DNA from: Cliona cf. orientalis
Taxonomy: Eukaryota; Porifera; Demospongiae; Clionaida; Clionaidae
NCBI GenBank assembly: GCA_963930775.1
Contig: OZ005689.1
Coordinates: 17,507,775 to 17,571,774, forward strand
Length of the DNA stretch: 64,000 bases
Direction: 5' to 3'
In this document: in pieces, positions 12,410-23,695 of the stretch
How the letters are laid out: each line of letters starts with the position of its first letter
How positions within the stretch are numbered: the first letter of the stretch is position 1
The notes under the pieces: generated by a model
Told to the model about the DNA's origin: nothing
The model's database searches: none
The model's input: the letters and a program-made list of their open reading frames with translations, nothing else
Translations under genes and position numbers: made by a program

Positions 12410-12746
12410 GGCCACTCCAAGTGGTAGTCTTGTTTCTGGTCCACCGCCCGCATTGAATTTCCAAAAACTTGTTTTTGGGCATTATTGGTAGTGCGCATGC
12501 GCAAATGTATAACCACGCCCTACCGACCACGCTGCTGAGCTTTCAGTTTATAGGTGAGTTGTATCGTTGTATCTACTTTCCTTTGCTTCAATCATGCAAG
12601 TAATACCTCATTTTCGATTGTTTTAGTGTTGAGCTACGCTTTCATTGGCAAATCAGGCGCTCCACTGCAAGTTGGCCAGTAACCCTTGTGTGTCGAACAT
12701 CATACTAAGTACTCCGTCCTACCCTACCTACCTTGTTTTTTGGTAA

Positions 12747-13019
12747 GGCCACTCCAAATAAATTTCCTGTTTCCCGTCCACCGCCCGCATCCTTTTCTGG
12801 TATGTCACGAAATTTTCCATTATTAGTACTTTTGTATGTATGCAATATCCGCATTTACTTTTGTACACGTAGTATACTTGCCTCAAGTGAGTGATAATTA
12901 ATTAGTTTAAGTGTTTCCTGTAGGCCTTGCTACTATGTAAATAATGGAATTTACCGCCCGCCCGCATACTACATTAGTTGTTTCCAGGACGGGAAACAGG
13001 AAATTTATTTGGAGTGGCC
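12747..13019 (+). mobile_element. 273 bp GGCC/TAA MITE (element C) nested in B
   Basis: TIR GGCCACTCCAAATAAATTTC, flanked by TAA on both sides. Near-identical in reverse complement to element D at 15613-15885, same length. Its TIR is related to that of B. Confidence 0.92.
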
Positions 13020-13099
13020 TAAGTGGGCTATACAATTTTGTTAAAATGCAATAGTATAGGACTCATAAAAAGCTATATAAAGCTGCCAAGCATGAACCT

Positions 13100-13657
13100 T
13101 GTGTTGGTGTGCTTCATTTAGAACTATGATTTCACATACAGCAACTATGTGTCTGGTCAACTGTTGCGTCATGAATCGAAGCACAAGTAAGACTGTGTTT
13201 CCATGGTCAATTCTGTCAACTGGAGAGTCTGGAGTGACTGTGAAGCAGTTCTACGAGGAGAAAGTTGTCAACAAACTAAACGTGCCAGAGGAGGTGGAGC
13301 TAGAAGCAGCCTTTTTGGGCAAGTCTAAGGAGTCACTGGACAAAATTGAACTTTCATTGTCACTAGACTCGGCGATTCCACTGTTTGGCCCTTTTTTACG
13401 TTATCACACCCGCAGCATTGAACAAGATCTCCCCCTTCACTTGTGGTGCTCAGCTGCAAGACTTGGAGCTCCCTGGAAGATTAAATGATGTATACACTCG
13501 AATAATTTCATGTGAACAGCCAATTGAGAAGTTGTACTATTCTGCCAAGTACTCGCCAGTTTGTGTGTACTGTGCACAAGATGTTGAATCTATCCCTGAA
13601 GACAAGTACCCACAATGTGTAGACTGTGTCGACAAGCCAGCAATCCTCAAAGTGTAG
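13100..13657 (+). pseudogene. Remnant transposase of element B (core deleted)
   Basis: Two overlapping frames. The first, to about 13400, has TVFPWSIL ... VTVKQFYEEKVVNKL and resembles the N-terminal domain of the E protein (RILFPRSIV). The second, 13400-13657, is the Cys-rich C-terminus: FTCG ... ISCEQPIEKLYYSAKYSPVC ... CVDC. It aligns with the E protein's YTCG ... CRTIETQYYSAKL ... CYHCG and its later Cys pair. The DDE part is absent and the frame changes near the join. I read this as an internal-deletion derivative, not an independent gene. Confidence 0.75.
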
Positions 13658-13926
13658 TTTTATGTATTGTGTGCACCTACAGTATGTGTGGTATGTACTG
13701 TGCTTGTGTGTGTTGTATAATATTCCTTTTGAGTGTTTATGTTGCAGTAGTAATGGCTTGAGTGTTGTTGATATACTTCTACATGTGTTGAAGAGGTTGT
13801 GGTAATGTCTATTGAGTATGAATTTTTGTGGTAATGCAATAATGGCAATAATGGTGAAACCCGCCCGCCCGCCTCTTGACTGGGGGAATGCCCTGACCAG
13901 AAACAAGACTACCACTTGGAGTGGCC

Positions 13927-14947
13927 TAATTAAACTCCAAATTGTGGTAAGTTCAAACCACTAAGGTTCGTGTACTTTGTATTATAGGTATAGCTAGTAC
14001 TATAAACAATTTATACTCAGCGGCTGCAAGTTAGCTATACCTAAAATGTATCTTCAGCATCAGCATTTGACATCAGATTATTACGAAGCCAACATTTCAT
14101 TGGTAAATCTATAAGAGTTGTTAAATTCTGATAGGTATATATAGCTATATTATACCAACTTGAGTTGTTACTATAATAATATTATAATATTTGATATTAG
14201 AAAAGTATACAGAGACAACTTCCAACTTCATCAGCTGACAGGGATCAAGGATATCAATCTTGTTTCCACAGTGGATGATACGGTGGGTCCTGGACATTAA
14301 CTTAACCATTGCTCAATAATATTATAATAATATTATAGGTGGGTGCCACTGCAACTGTGGATATGGTGGACTCATTGGGGGTGGTATGACAACTGTGATG
14401 ACTGCAAGTGATAAAGGATCGAGTGTCAGGTGGTCATTCACAAGGTGCTACAGTAGCTTCAGCTGGATAGTATAATTATTATGCTGTTGGAATTTCAGGT
14501 AGCTAGCCATCAACAGCTGCAGTATGTAGCATATCAGTTAATGTTTGTAATACTCCGCCTTATGATTAAAATTATGTGCGAGCAACTTGAGATTTGGCAT
14601 AATATTATTATGTATGTACACACAATGTCATACATACTCATCAGCGGGAAATGGTATGCAACTGTTACAATGATTCGTCAAGGCTTTGCATATAATAGTA
14701 CAGGTCCGTATAAAATGTAATTGCAACTTGTGTGCACATTGTTGTTGGACTTGGCAAATAGACTCTGTACGTACGGTAGCTGACAAGTGGTACATGGCCC
14801 ACATGAATCATTTGCTGTGTGTGCCACACAATAGTAAGATTTGCCGAGGCTTTTTGAATAATAAATTAAATGCTTCATAAAACTTGTATGGTTACATTCT
14901 ATGGTCCCGCATACAAATGCATGTATTTCTTAATTACAGGTTGTTGT
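13927..14947 (+). repeat. R repeat, continuation after element B
   Basis: Resembles the stretch at 16320-16900 in order (caaaccactaaggt, acttcatcagctgac, tgctgttggaatttcaggtag) but is diverged and has extra AT-rich inserts. Possible exons are broken. No function assigned. Confidence 0.5.
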
Positions 14948-14997
14948 AATTCTTTTATCTTATGGTGTGGTTTAGCTTGTTACACCATAAGATAAAA
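14948..14997. repeat. Perfect-looking hairpin, TTCTTTTATCTTATGGTGT family
   Basis: TTCTTTTATCTTATGGTGT, a short loop holding TTTAGCTTG, then the inverse. The same module, mostly as CTTAGTGTGT, lies at unit junctions at 49858, 56831, 59221, 61150 and 63353, and in half-form at 17030, 34500 and 54330. Confidence 0.85.
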
Positions 14998-15049
14998 GAA
15001 TTTCCGTATGAGTAATGTAATGTAATGTAATTAAATAATTAACTTATCT

Positions 15050-15612
15050 GCTTATTGGAAGGGTTTAACAAGATAAATTTACATGTACAGAGAGAGGAAG
15101 GAAAATATTGAATAATGGTCCAATTAGAATTTTTAGTTTCGCTTTCATATCCGAGAAAATGTGAGTTTTAGTGTTGGAACGCGGAGGGAAAGTCCCGTAT
15201 TCCACGTACGGCCATAGAGTCTGTACAAACTCGAGCGGAGGCTATGACGCGTTCGCGCAATCGCGTACTTATTCAGGCCAAACGAGCATACCCGAGATCG
15301 CGCAAAGGTCACCTTAGTCTTGGCTAATGAACGAGAGCTACTAATGTTCAAGTGATGTCCAAGCGAAGCGATCGTCCGCGGGCCAAGAGCGGCGCTCCTA
15401 GCTACAGGGACAGGCGGAGCAGGTAGAGTCTACGTCTAGGAAACTCGGTGGTCAAGTTCAGTAAAGCTCAGGACCATGGAGAAACTTGAGTCTCGAGGTA
15501 AATAAACTTGTGTATGAATGTACTTACCTACTATTTGTTAATTGTATGGGCTTGGCAATGACCAAGCCAGTAGGTAAGATGCATGGTGAATCACTGAATG
15601 GACCTGTCCTAA
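15050..15612 (+). repeat. Repeat paralogous (inverted) to 49220-49800
   Basis: Shares in order the TAAATTTACATGTACAGAGA, TCCCGTATTCCACGTACGG and TCTCGAGGTAAAT blocks with the reverse complement of 49220-49800. It contains GC-richer, CpG-bearing sequence with a possible donor (CTCGAG|GTAAAT), so it could be the promoter and first exon of a multi-copy gene. No protein recognised. Confidence 0.5.
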
Positions 15613-15885
15613 GGCCACTCCAAATAAATTTCCTGTTTCCCGTCCTGGAAACAACTAATGTAGTATGCGGGCGGGCGGTAAATTCCATTATTTACATAGT
15701 AGCAAGGCCTACAGGAAACACTTAAACTAATTAATTATCACTCACTTGAGGCAAGTATACTACGTGTACAAAAGTAAATGCGGATATTGCATACATACAA
15801 AAGTACTAATAATGGAAAATTTCGTGACATACCAGAAAAGGATGCGGGCGGTGGACGGGAAACAGGAAATTTATTTGGAGTGGCC
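15613..15885 (-). mobile_element. 273 bp GGCC/TAA MITE (element D)
   Basis: Reverse-complement twin of element C, with the same 273 bp length and TAA on both sides (15610-15612, 15886-15888). The near identity of two copies 2.6 kb apart points to recent mobility. Confidence 0.92.
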
Positions 15886-15939
15886 TAAAACTGAAGCCTT
15901 TACTAGTATACTAGTCTTGCTGGGCCCATTCTCTTTGCC

Positions 15940-17057
15940 ATGCTAGTGTTGCAACCTTCTGCCACCAATGCATGAGTGTGCATTTGCTGTGTGCCAGTAT
16001 GTTAGCAATTCTTCTCTGTCTGATACTGATCTACACTACACTCACCATGATTGATCTAATCCACACACACAGCAGCACTCTACAGAGATTATGATGATTC
16101 TGAGTGTCTGATGAATAATTATTGTTATTGATGTGTCCATATTATAGCTTGTATAGCAGTACATTTATGTAGATTTATGATGTTGTACATGTATTATTAT
16201 TGTTGTAAATAGAGTATTAATGATTGTACATACATGTGTAGGTTAAAAAATTAATATCTATAAGGCATGCAGTCTCAACCAGCATTAACCTGCAATTTAG
16301 TGTGATAATTAAACTTTGAGCTGTGGGAATCAATGGCAAGGTCAAACCACTAAGGTGCACGCAATCAGTGACATGCTTAATCACTATCACTATAAAATTA
16401 ATATTTACAACACTGCAATTCACGTTTTGGTTGACACTGATCAATTCTTCTACAGCATTTGACATCTATAATTCAAAGCCGAAAATTGTAAGTCTAAGAG
16501 TCATTATTAATTCAGATAGGCTAGGTACATAGCTACTTTAAGTGATGTAATAATAATAATAATTAATATTATGATATTATTGTGGAAAATTTGACTTTCA
16601 TCAGCTGATACAATTACTACCCTGTGACTGCAGGCTATCATAGGTAGTTGTCGGGAAGGTCCTACTGTAACAGTAGCTTTGACCTAATATGCTATTAGAA
16701 TTTCAGATAGCCATCCATATGTCAGGATATATCGTTAGCTGCAGCTTGTGGTATTGGAATATCAGGTGGCCAGACACAACATTAGTGTCAAGTGGCCCTA
16801 AAGGTACGTCAGAGGGCATTGTCCATGGATACACATAGTAGTAACCTTGATATTGATTTTTCCACGGACTGGGATTAGCTACATCATCCATATTATTGAA
16901 CATAAAATTAATAATGATCTACCAAGTATATTATGTGACTCAATAGTAAATTATCAACAGCCTCTTACAAAGCGAATATACTGGCAATGCATGTGGTTGT
17001 GTTCTCTGGAGCAGGTTGTCATAATTCTTTTATCTTATGGTGTGGTTTAGCTTGAAA
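15940..17057 (+). repeat. R repeat, most complete copy
   Basis: Runs from gttgcaaccttctgccaccaa to ttatggtgtggtttagcttg. It contains the empty paralogous site for element F: catgtaTTAttattgttgta at about 16189-16208. The 34500-34980 copy matches 16450-17057 in reverse complement. Confidence 0.75.
16860..17057 (+). pseudogene. Possible 3'-terminal exon in R (unrecognised protein)
   Basis: The end reads in one frame ... HNSFILWCGLA followed by TGA. The 34500-34660 copy (minus) keeps ICDSTANYQQSLTSEYTGNV ... VGYHNSFILWCGLA, while here the upstream part has shifted frame (LCDSIVNYQQPL). Shared residues across diverged copies suggest a former coding exon of a multi-copy gene. Family unknown. Confidence 0.3.
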
Positions 17058-17421
17058 AAATAATGTAATTCACTGGGGGATTTGGGAGCACTTGGGGAGA
17101 TAATTTTTACATGGGCACGCAGAATGCGTCAAAACTAAAAAATTGATGGCGGGAAACTTTGATTCACACCTTAGAATTAGAGATATAGCACTTTCAAGTT
17201 CTCCATATGTTTGTATAGGAAGCCATGCTTACCCATAAAAAAATTTAAGGGCACGCGGGGTACGTTGACGACCCTTTACCAAACATTGTACATATGGCTA
17301 TTTTGATGCCTGCTTGCATTGTATGGCTCTACTATGCATCCGGCTCGACTGTATGGTGGTTTTCGGACCACTTTTTTTCTGCTTAGTGTATGGTCCCCTT
17401 GAAAAAAAAAAAAAAAAAAAA
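17058..17421 (-). repeat. T2 unit
   Basis: Reverse-complement copy of the 380 bp T2 unit (ACATGGGCACGCAGAATG ... CTAAGCAG-like end and poly-A). Joined on the left to R through GGTTTAGCTTG and on the right to the poly-A side of the TTAA transposon end. Confidence 0.85.
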
Positions 17422-18167
17422 AAGCTAATTAGGCCTAATTAAGCATGTGGGCGTGTTCCTGGCACTGTGTGGAGTGTGTGTGTGTGCGTTAATGCAGGTT
17501 TTATTGCTTTCCGATTGGGCGTGGCTTCACAGGCCAGTGCTTGAACATCGGGGCCGGGGACATGGCAGCGGCGATAGGTGGGCGTGTCCCGGATGCGGTG
17601 GTGACCTTTGAACCCGTCCAGGAGGCTTTGGGGGCGTGGCAGGAGGTCAAAGGTGAGGCCATGTCTGTTAATGAGGCACTGTACGGCGGTGCGATCGAGG
17701 GGCCTGTACGGCCGGACGGAAGCTGACGATGGTTTGAAGCGGATGTGGTTGCGATGACGTGTTGTTACTCCGCCCACACAGGAAATGAGGTGAGCTCTTG
17801 TGTGGGCGGTGTGGCAGAACGGCCTCCAAGTGTTTGTGCGTGTTTTGGCCTTGTGGAAGCTGTGTGTTTTAATTGGGATTGATTGTGGGCTTCCGGTGGA
17901 CATCCAGTGGTTAGTAGGCACTTGATTGAGAATGGTGGTCCTTGGGGAACAGGGTGGGGCTGTTTTGGGTGTGGCCTGGCCCCTCCCTTCCGGCTCGGCT
18001 TCCGGTCCATGGAGGATATTAAATGAACACTTCCGGCTCTAGCAGCCACACCCCTGAGACCTGTGCAATTAAAAGGGCGTGGTTACATAACATGCACCTC
18101 ACTAATGACTTTGATGTGGTTTAGGTGTCATATCCCCCACCTCACGCCCACGCAATTTAATGGTACC
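17422..18167 (-). mobile_element. TTAA transposon, right-end half, at the duplication boundary
   Basis: Ends in ... GCAATTTAATGGTACC followed by TTAA (18168-18171), where arm 2 homology begins. The other end of the element is missing; a T2 unit takes its place. The rearrangement boundary therefore coincides with a transposon end. Confidence 0.85.
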
Positions 18168-19795
18168 TTAATGTAAGAATTATACAATGTCATGTAGTGC
18201 AAAGCATGTACCGGTAATTTATGTGACGTGGTAAATAATTTCCATTCGTATAGCCCCCCCATCTGTGAGTGAAGCAGTGGCGATCCACTCTTGATTGTTG
18301 GTGTGATCAGTAGTTCTCTTGCAACATACTGTATCATGAAGAGATGGCATCTAGCAGCACCTGACCAGCCAAAGGGCCCTCCCCTCTATATGAAGAAGTA
18401 TCACGGCCAAAGACATCAGAGCAAATGTTTGAAATGGGAGATCTATTGCATATGGTCCAGTCACACTACTTTAACTCAATAATAATATCATCACGTGTAC
18501 ACTAACAAAGAATTTAGTGATGATATTGTGTAGTCATCTCCCCACCCTTTAGCCACTCCTGGACCACAATAATTATTAGTAGTTCTTATAATCTATGATT
18601 ATGTGATCTTGTGCTGTAAAAATTATCATGTACTACTTGTGTGCAATATCTTGACTACTGTATCAATCGCAAAAATTTAATATTTTGTGTCTAAAACATT
18701 TCATGCGATAATTTTCCGCATTAATTAATTTTCAGACAAACGACCCTGTACCGCATTGTCATTAATATTGCACACGTATTTTGTGTTTTTAATTTTCGCA
18801 CAAGCTATGCTGTCCGAAAATATTTTAATATCGCGATTTACGGTATAATATGGCTCATATAGGCCAGCCATCAAGTATGAATAATGTGATTCCCATTCTG
18901 TACAAACAAGGGCTTAGGAGTCTATAACCAATACATACATGTAGATGACCTATCCATCACTGGCAATGAAACATAGGTAACAAGAATCAGTTAACTGTAA
19001 AATTATGACACTTTCTTCATCATGCATTATCAGACTTTGTTGCTGTACTGTAACATATGGAAATTTGAAAGAATAAGAATGGGAATGGACGTGTATTAGG
19101 CATTTTAGGAATTGTGGTTGGCAAAACCACACTAGATTTTGTACCAGTGCCAGTATCAATTTAGTCTATTCAATAAGAAATAAGCTACTTTTGATATTAT
19201 GAACCAATGCAGATAAAAAAATATGTGTTACCCGTTGTAAAAAGACAAAATTGAATTATACACTCAATCACCCTACAGTGAACCAAATCATGCTACGTTA
19301 TAACACTATGGTATGTGTATAATACAGTGATATCGATCTACAGCACTGTTCCACTATCCCCCATACCTGGTGATAAGAAGGCCATCGATAAAATTAATAG
19401 TAAGAATATATTAAAAGGAATAGGCCAAAAATTTATAGCAATCATCCTGACTGGGGCTAAATGAGCAGACTGCATGACCACAATAAAAAGCATGTATAGA
19501 GTATCATAATAATTATAGTTTTACGTACTTGACATGCTCTTTAACATGCTCATGTAATTGATTGTTCCAGGATTGATTCCAATACTGCACACAAAGTCCT
19601 GGTTTCAGGAACCGTTTCATTGAAAAGTAAATAACTCCAACCCCATATTATACAAGTATAAAAACAATTGAATAAAATTGAAGGATGAAGTAGCGATGGC
19701 AGGATCAAAAAGTACACAAACAAGATTTGTAAGGGATAATCACATCTACTATACATCCCTACATTTGCTTTTCTTTATTATTACGCACCCATTAA

Positions 19796-20798
19796 GGTAC
19801 CATTAAATTGCGTGGGCGTGAGGTGGGGGATATGACACCTAAACCACATCAAAGTCATTAGTGAGGTGCATGTTGTGTAACCACGCCCTTTTAATTGCAC
19901 AGGTCTCAGGGGTGTGGCTGCTAGAGCCGGAAGTGTTCATTTAATATCCTCCATGGACCGGAAGCCGAGCCGGAAGGGAGGGGCCAGGCCACGCCCAAAA
20001 CAGCCCCACCCTGTTCCCCAAGGACCACCATTCTCAATCAAGTGCCTACTAACCACCGGATGTCCACCGGAAGCCCACAATCAATCCCAATTAAAACACA
20101 CAGCTTCCTCAAGGCCAAAACACACACAGATACTTGGAGGCCGTTCTGCCACACCGCCCACGCAAGAGCTCACCTCATTTCCTGTGTGGGCGGAGTAACA
20201 ACACGTCATCGCAACCACATCCGCTTCAAACCATCGTCAGCTTCCGTCCAGCCGTACAGGCCCCTCGATCGCACCGCCGTACAGTGCCTCATTAACAGAC
20301 ATGGCCTCACCTTTGACCTCCTGCCACGCCCCCAAAGCCTCCTCGCGGGGTTCAAAGGTCACCACCGCTTCCGGGACACGCCCACCTATCGCCGAGGCCA
20401 AGTCCCAGGCGCCGATGTCCAAGCACTGGCCCGTGAAGCCACGCCCAATCGGAAGCAATAAAACCTGCATTAATGCACACGCACACACTCCACACAGTGC
20501 CAGGAACACGCCCACATGCTTAATTAGGCCTAATAAGCTTTTTTTTTTTTTTTTGTCGTTGCGGTTAATAGTTAAGAAAGAATTCTTTGATCTTGCTTTG
20601 ATGTGGGCAATTACCGGCCTTTTCTTCAGGGGCCACTTCCGGTCGCTAATTACACGCGCATAATCATCCCTGGCCGATTCTGGACACGCCCACCTTCGAC
20701 CAAAAGCACTCGTATGGCCTCTTCGGCCACGCCCCTTCACGATTCGCTAATTGAATTAGCCATTCCTGACGCTCACGCCCACGCAATTAAATGGTACC
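19796..20798 (+). mobile_element. TTAA transposon inserted in arm 2 only
   Basis: Starts GGTACCATTAAATTGCGTGG and ends in the inverse of GGTACCATTTAATTGCGTGG, with TTAA at 19792-19795 and 20799-20802. Arm 1 has the uninterrupted site with a single TTAA at 5253-5256. Two different subterminal halves meet at a poly-T tract near 20540; T2-bearing copies are interrupted at this same place. Confidence 0.97.
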
Positions 20799-21763
20799 TT
20801 AATGTCAACATAATTGTCGAGTGAAGTATGTGGAAGATATTCAGGTTATTCCTAGTTGTCACGATGGTGGGATGATCAGTTTGATTCAATCACGTGCATT
20901 ATTACTGTTTATTTTTGCATACCTCAACTTGAAAGCAAGCGTAGGGATGTATAGTAGATGCAATTACCCTTACAAATCTTGTTTGTATACTTTTTGATCC
21001 TGCCATCCCTACTTCATCCTTCAATTTTATTCAATTGTTTTTATACTTGTTCCTGTTTATTGCACATAGTGCATTTTATCAATGCCATCTTATATGGCTT
21101 GCTCATAACTTCTGTCCAGCGTAATTAAGTGGATGATGGGAGGTGCCGAAGTTTCGTAGCCATGCCTCTCGTTAACTTGCGTTCATATGCCTATGTGATG
21201 AAACAGGCTGATAAAGAAGGCTGTTTTAGGTGGCACATGCACATGTAGTGATGAGACTCTTCTATATCTAGGGAGCTAGAAAACCAAGTTCTAAATTTTA
21301 TTGTTAGCAGAAGCTACTTGGCATAATTCTATGATCTGTACGTTACCGCTCCTCGAGCCTTGCGCCTTCGTATGATATCTATCATCGTTCCAGCGGAGCA
21401 TTAGCACTGCACGCGCTAGCGAATAGCTCACCCAGGCCTATGCCTAGTGCCTTACCGCTCCCCGAGCCTTGCGCGCCTTCATGATCAATCCAGCGCACGG
21501 CTGCACGCACTAGCAAGTAGCTAGCTCGTCTCGGCTTCGGCTCGAGCGCTCGAGCTATGTACATTGATTGGGATTCGGGATGTAATTATGAATGCACACA
21601 CATGTACATGTACATGGCTCGCAAGCCCTATAGGTACGTACAGTACATACGTTGTCATGGCATGGCAACCAAAAAAATAACACACTTCCTGTATGATTAA
21701 GAAATTGTATGGAAAATTTGGCACCTTCATGCAGACTGAATATGAAAGAGTTAACGATCTTAA

Positions 21764-22747
21764 GGTACCATCAAAGTACATGGGCGTGAGGTGGAGAAAA
21801 TGACACCTAAACCACATCAAAGTCTTAAGGGAGGTGCATGTTGTGTGACCACGCCCTTTTAATTGCCCTGGTCTCAGGTGTGTGGCTGCTAGAGCCGGAA
21901 GTATTCATTTAATATCCTCAATGGACCGGAAGCCGAGCCCAAAGGGAGGGGCCAGGCCACACCCAAAACAGCACCACCCTGTGCCTCAAGGACCACCATT
22001 CTCAATCAAGTGCCGACTGGCCACCGGATGTCCACCGGAAGCCCAATCAGTCCCAATTAAAACACATAGCTTCCTCAAGGCCAAAACACACACAAATACT
22101 TCACTTCAACTTCAAGGCCGTTCTGCCACATCGCCCTCACAAGAGCTCACCTCATTTCCTGTGTGGGCGGGGTAACAATACGTCATCGCAACCACATCCG
22201 CTTTAAACTATCGTCAGCTCCCCTCGATCGCACCGGCGTACAGTGCCTCGTTAACTGATATGGCCTCACCTTTGACTTCCTGTCACGGCCCATCCTCGCG
22301 GGGTTCAAAGGTCACTACCGCATCCGGGACACACCCATCTATCGCCGCGGCCAAGTCGTAGGCCCCGATGTCCCGTAGGCCCCGATGTCCAAGCACTGGC
22401 CCATGAAGCTACGCCCTATCGGTAGCAATAAAACCTGAATTAACGCACACGTACACACTGCCTGCACACAGTGCTTGGAACACTCCCACATTATTAATTA
22501 GCTTTTTTGTCGTTGCGGTTAATAGTTAGAAAGAATACTTTGATATGGGCAATTACCGGTCTTTTCTTTAGGGGCCACTTCCGTCGCTAATTACACGCGC
22601 ATATATCATCCCTATATTATAGCTCTTTCTGGACACGCCCACCTTCGACCCAAAGTATTCGTATTGTCTCTTCGGCCACGCCACCTCACGATTCGCTGAT
22701 TGAATTAGCCGATCCTCACGCTCTCGCCCACGCACTTTAATGGTACC
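21764..22747 (-). mobile_element. TTAA transposon, copy a mirrored in arm 2
   Basis: Counterpart of 3329-4295, flanked by TTAA at 21760-21763 and 22748-22751. Carries a 16 bp tandem duplication (CGTAGGCCCCGATGTC) not present in arm 1. Confidence 0.85.
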
Positions 22748-23695
22748 TTAATGAGTTAGGATAGTATCGCGAGCCAGCCCCTCATAGAGGTTCGCGAGAC
22801 TAGGGTCATAGTCTCGCGGAGCCAGACCCTTACGCGGCGGCCCCGGGGAGAGGGTCCTGTCCGGTCCGGTGACTAGAATTAAAGGGACCTAATGGGCTCA
22901 CGCTGGCCATTTTGTACAAAACGGGGGCATTAAATTTTTTCGCAAGGTATTTTGTCGCATATCTGCCCTTATGTTTGAACATTAGGAAGATTATACACCA
23001 ACCGTATGAGTGGCGTTTATGATAAACACAAGGGCGAGTTAGGCTCTCAATGCAATGAGTAGGTAGTCAAGTGTGAATACTGTCTTGCACCTATTCTCTT
23101 AATAGCACGTCCCGCGCATCCCGCCCCAGTAAACCAGTAGTCTACCCTCTTATGCGTCCTCGTCCCCCAGCCTTAAAGAAACGCTTATTACACAGCATAA
23201 TGAATGCGATGGCACGAACTCTAGTGTTTGAAAGCACCTACCGTAGACTATGGCGCCAGCGGGAGTGGAGTCCGCTTGTCCTGGTAGACTACAATCTCCG
23301 TCGTCTGAACTCGTGGGGGTAGCTTTCACGATCGCTTGGTCTAGCTGTCTATGTAGTTAATAAAGTGCAAAGTGCACGGTGGAGCAGCGCAATCTTTTGA
23401 CGCGGCTAGATCTTACCGCGCAAAACCAAGTTTTGGGGGTGGGGACCTGGGGACTAGGCTAATACAGCCTACCGAATTAACACCCGCAAGTTCGCGGCAC
23501 ATCTTGTGGAAACACTGGGAAATACGCAAATGTATATATGTTCGATGGCGCTGGCGCATGTGCCGATAAGGCCTGTTTCCTCTGGGGACGAGACTATGCA
23601 GGAATGCGCGCTATGCATTGCGTAAGTTTATATTACGCGGCGCGCGCAGCTAAAATGTTTGCGTTTGTGTACTATGGCCAAATCTAAAGCTGGAC

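Larger units (their letters stand above)
12410..13926 (+). mobile_element. Internally deleted GGCC/TAA transposon (element B)
   Basis: 1517 bp. The ends GGCCACTCCAAGTGGTAGTC and its inverse are flanked by TAA (12407-12409, 13927-13929). It carries a nested MITE (12747-13019) and a remnant gene holding N-terminal and C-terminal parts of the E/F protein but no catalytic core. Subterminal CCGCCCGC is present at both ends. Confidence 0.9.
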
